The position numbers and the translations under genes were made by a program. A stretch of DNA of 64,000 nucleotides. Origin: Fasciolopsis buskii. Taxonomy: Eukaryota; Platyhelminthes; Trematoda; Plagiorchiida; Fasciolidae. Where the stretch lies: contig LUCM01000100.1 in NCBI GenBank assembly GCA_008360955.1, positions 140,435 through 204,434 on the forward strand, given 5' to 3'. A model generated the notes under the pieces. It was not told where the DNA came from, did no database searches, and was given only the letters and a program-made list of their open reading frames with translations. Shown here piece by piece: positions 60,589 to 64,000 of this stretch (the stretch's first letter is position 1; each line of letters begins with the position of its first letter).

Positions 60589-61033
60589 ATATTTTCATGA
60601 AATAATTCACCATGTGATATCATCACTCAACTCACCATTGAGAAACCATGGAAGCATTGTACAACTGTTTCATCCTTGTTAGGAATCATCAGCCGAAGCA
60701 TTCGTCGTACTTAGGCTGCCTGCAGAGAAGTCATCTATCAGTAGGGGTCAATTGGTGTGAGCTGGCGGTCCGTGGCCTTGCAAATCAGGTGCAACATCGT
60801 CATGTGGTGAAGTTCAACAAACCGTTCAGAGCCTGCCTGCTTGCCCGGCAGCGTAGTGGTTAAGGCGTTCGACTCAGAATCGTTCGTCCCGGGTTCGCGT
60901 CCCAGTTCGGGCGCGGTCCATATGCACTGCTCATGATTCCTACCAAGGACGAAACAGCTGTACAGTGCTTCCGTGGTTTCTTAATGGTGAGTTGAGTGAT
61001 GACATCACATGGTGAGTCATTTCATGAAAATAT
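60589..61033 (+). mobile_element. Composite element B: reference copy with 100-bp inverted arms
   Basis: The left arm (about 60,589-60,692) and right arm (about 60,930-61,033) are inverted copies with roughly 88% identity by eye, starting ATATTTTCATGAAAT and containing CACCATGTGAT, CACTCAACTCACCATT and CATGGAAGC-like words. Between them lie a middle of about 150 bp and a tRNA-like core (60,843-60,920). The core has CGTAGTGGTTAAGGCG (A-box-like), CGACTCAGAATCG (anticodon-arm-like) and GGGTTCGCGTCCC (B-box-like). No transposase or clear target-site duplication is present. The arms suggest DNA-transposon-type movement, the core a SINE-like origin. Elements A, A' and C share the plan. Confidence 0.75.
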
Positions 61034-63315
61034 CCCAATAATCTTTCTCACTCCAAAATGCTACATCCAGTCTGGTGACAAAAATCAAACCTACGTACAT
61101 ATAAATATTGCAAACAAAGCAGACGCACTTTTTGGAAAACATGCCATTAATGGGTACATTGTGTATGAATAGACAAATTTGGCGTCTCTAAAACGCAGTC
61201 TGAGGCTAACATAAGCCCTTCCACCTTATTTCGATAATATGTCAAAACTGTTCGGACTTATGTCAAAAATATTTGGACTTAAGTGAAAACATGTCTCTCT
61301 TTTGCGAAATGTGCCAAGCATACATCTAGTAGCAAATCCTGGAATAATGTGTAAGAAATCAATTACTCTTACCATTCGTAAGTGTAAATTTGCTGATGCA
61401 CGGTGGACAGAATCGTGAAAAGCCAAAGGGGAGGGCACTTCTGAATAGTTTTGACAGTTCCGAAGTAATATTGGAAATGGTACAGACCACAGGAGACACG
61501 GACTACTAAGCCCAGCAAAAGTCCACGGTAATCCGGTACCACTAAGAGAGTCGAAAACTCCATTTTTAAGATTTTACATTAGTGGACCAGCAATGCTATG
61601 ATGCAACGGAAATATTCTTCATAGAGGATAATTAGTTACTACTGCTATGGGCAGAATTTTCATGTTCGCAAACAACCGTTTTTCGAGACGCGTCACACGC
61701 TTACTGGACTGGCTCGTACAGGTCCAAAAGATCTCTTAGAATGATAGCTGGAAACAATAAGTAATATAATTGGGTGACGCCGTCTGTGGCGTTCTTGCAT
61801 TCAAAGCCTCCGCCCTATCATATATATGCATAATATAATATTACATACGTATATTGTATATATAGTATTACAGTCATTGTTTCATTACTCCTGTTTCTGC
61901 TCTTTATTCGAAGTAAACGATGCAGCGAGGCAGCAGCCAAGACAAAAACCCGACGATGCAAGTTTAATAATTGTCGAAACTGAACCGGACTGAGATCAGT
62001 CGACCAATTACAGCACTGCTCAAAAAGTTTCGGAATTTTGACAGTACTATTCGGAACACCCACCAAACCAAGAGCAACCTAACCTATATGGACACATTTG
62101 CGCACAAATACTCTGTGCATGGCCCATCGGTTGTCTAAAATTCGCAATCAAACTTATGGTTCCAGATTGCATGGATAGATGGCATTTGTACTTGATTCTA
62201 AATGTCATTAAAGTAAATGCGAAATGTTGTAAATTCTATGAATCCCTAGAACTTAAGCAAGAAGGACAGTACGTATTTTTTTCTGAAACCGAACAGACAG
62301 CTTCCGAAATCCCGTGATGATCTTACTGGTCAATTCTAAATCGAAACAGGCCACGTGTCTACCCGCGGGTCGTGGTGAGCTGCACATTTTACCAGTTAGA
62401 AATCATTAAAGCAGTCAAATGCACACACTACGCACAGTGCTTGGACAGTTTGTCATTTACCAGCTAGTAGGTACCGACAAAAATATGAGTCACTGGACCC
62501 CAAATATGTGATGAGCCCAATTCGGCCCAAAGATCGTTGAGAGCATTCCGCATTTAGCAAACGTACGCAATTTCCACTAGTATTCCCCCTCTCCCCAAAT
62601 TATGCCGGGAATATTCTAAACCGGTATCTGACTGGATTAATGAGCTTCCATTCGCATGTTTGGTTTAAACGTTGCAAACTTGGTACCTGTGAGTTCGGCA
62701 GCTGCATTGCAAATCATGAGTTATCCGCGCGTCTCAGATTTTCCGAGCAGACGTACCTAGCAAACCGGAGACAAACTTCCTGTATAATTATGTTTCGGGA
62801 AATTTTCTTGGCACCTTTGAAAATCGTGGACTTCACCGGATTTTGAAAATCTATCAACCTAAACGGAATTCGGGCTCACGCATGGACAAAAAAGCGCTCA
62901 TTTTCACCATGTATGCACTTGCGAGGACATTTTGAACCCCATAGAGCTAGAATGCTTTTCTCGTTTGAGACTATTCTACATAATTCAAAACGGTTGTCAT
63001 ACGATTCCTAACCAGTTTAAGATAATTGCATATTAAAATAAAAAGGTGAACAAAACAAGGCAGTTACACCTCATTCAGTGACAGTTCTCATCTGAATTAG
63101 AGTGCCGTGGATGATGTATGCCAGCTGGAACATCTGTCACCCTAACAGTTTCAAACTGTCAGGCATTCAGTGATCTGTGGGGTATTTTTTCACTTCCTTG
63201 AGGCGTCGTTCTGGACACATCGAAAAGTCCACCTTTTGCAATCATTTCTGTTCGTTCCACTTAAGGAAATTCTATCGCTCTATTCTTTGACATGGCTGGA
63301 CTACTTATTACTTAC
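61034..63315. other. Non-coding stretch (possible intron of the gene at 63.3 kb)
   Basis: If the exon at 63316-63624 is real and reads leftward, its first intron would begin at 63315 and later exons should lie here or beyond the window start. I did not find a convincing second exon; the minus-strand frame at 61818-62066 is open but lacks clear splice sites. AT-rich simple sequence lies at 61,818-61,865. Confidence 0.4.
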
Positions 63316-63624
63316 CTTTGGAAAACATTCACCGACTAACTGACTGGTTAGCTTACTGAACGGAATGTCGATTTTGTTGGCCACAATATTCATGAGATCG
63401 CTGATTGAAATGGACACATCTTGCCGTAGTAACTGCTCCCCGGAAGGAAGTTCGTCCAACTTCGCATTGGTGAGGAGAATGCTGGACTGATGTTGGACTA
63501 ACTCGAACGTTTTATCACTGTTTCTGATCAAACAAACTACTGGCAATAAGAAACCCCGTTTCTCACCATTTCGTTTTAGTGAATGGTTTTTCCGTAATGT
63601 ACACGATCTCATTGTTTGGCCCAT
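63316..63624 (-). CDS. Candidate first coding exon of an unrecognised gene
   Basis: On the minus strand an ATG at 63622-63624 sits in an ideal start context (ACCATGG). The frame runs 103 codons to CCAAAG, followed by an ideal donor GTAAGT (63315-63310), ending in phase 0. The protein is mixed and soluble-looking, without a signal peptide or membrane segment. It includes FELVQHQSSILLTNAKL, DELPSGEQLLRQDVSIS and DLMNIVANKIDIPF, and it ends SQLVGECFPK. This composition looks more protein-like than any other non-transposon frame here, but I do not recognise the family. An internal acceptor at TTATTGCCAG (about 63,540) could instead make it a shorter internal exon. Confidence 0.45.
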
Positions 63625-64000
63625 GGTGATCACATCAACTTACAAACATTTTGTTTTTATTTGATCGATTTAATCAAAACAATGTGTGCGGCGCAAATCG
63701 ATTACCATCCGCGTTTATTCCATTCCCAAAGGCCGTCATTTCCAATTACCTGTTCCTCTCCAAGTTGTGCTCGTGCTGATGGACGTCAAAACATCACTCT
63801 GTCACAAGGCGCTAATCGGTTGCGCCTGCTCACATCGTATGTGTGTGTGTGTGTGCGCGCGCATTTGCCCATCCGTTTACTTACTCCGTTCCGGGTTCCG
63901 ACGGTATCGGAATGCAAACGGATCCGAAAATAACCAATTCGTCACGGAACCAGTTAACTGGCCCGTAACCTCGTTTTCAGACAGCTCGGCCAACTGGAAA
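63625..64000. other. Possible upstream region of the 63.3-kb gene
   Basis: If the exon at 63316-63624 starts a gene, this would be its 5' untranslated and promoter region. A (TG)n-(CG)n tract at 63839-63860 is the only simple repeat. The overlapping + frame at 63616-63933 shows no family. Confidence 0.35.
63839..63860 (+). repeat. (TG)n(CG)n microsatellite
   Basis: About nine TG units passing into CG units, a sequence prone to Z-DNA. Confidence 0.9.

Overview
The window looks like repeat-rich, mostly non-coding DNA from a eukaryotic genome. The best guess is a parasitic flatworm (a fluke, or a large-genome tapeworm). There is no operon structure, and all open frames are short except inside decayed retrotransposons. 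I see no rRNA, functional tRNA, CRISPR or bacterial-type gene. The flatworm guess rests on three things: the wording of the RTE-type and CR1-type reverse transcriptase fragments and of the Ty3/Gypsy gag, which read like elements I know from trematodes; short tRNA-derived SINEs; and a moderate base composition. It is an inference, not a proof.

Layout. 1-3.9 kb: nothing recognisable. 3.9-6.66 kb: a 1,373-bp block written twice around a 10-N gap; it holds a composite element (tRNA-like core between inverted terminal arms) that recurs inverted at 31.2-31.9 kb. 9.5-11.1 kb (-): RTE-like non-LTR retrotransposon relic with an intact YADD motif. 12.3 kb: first SINE. 17.3-20.2 kb: a second exact duplication (1,436 bp) around a 10-N gap, carrying a hammerhead-like motif and a possible scrap of RTE C-terminus. 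22.7-23.9 kb (-): Ty3/Gypsy relic with gag, zinc knuckle and protease-linker. 26.3-32.2 kb: SINEs, a TGCG microsatellite and two composite elements. 32.8-34.9 kb (+): 5'-truncated CR1-like LINE with a damaged catalytic box. 36.7, 42.1 and 54.1 kb: SINEs on the minus strand. 38-44 kb: many microsatellites and a possible solo LTR (41.2-41.4 kb). 60.6-61.0 kb: the clearest composite element.

Host coding capacity is very thin. Three stretches deserve attention as possible exons: 63,316-63,624 (-), with an ideal start context and an ideal splice donor but no recognised family; 58,409-58,597 (+), which resembles the second half of a CUB domain; and 47,602-47,718 (+), a 39-codon frame between splice-like sites with a faint ankyrin flavour. 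Nothing else reads as host protein. If these exons are real, most of the window is intron or intergenic DNA.

The most unusual structure is the composite element family: about 100-bp inverted terminal arms, like a DNA transposon, wrapped around a tRNA-like sequence, like a SINE head. A second lead is a hammerhead-ribozyme-like motif shared by two otherwise unrelated places. Both 10-N gaps are flanked by exact direct duplicates, which most likely reflect unmerged contig overlaps rather than biology.
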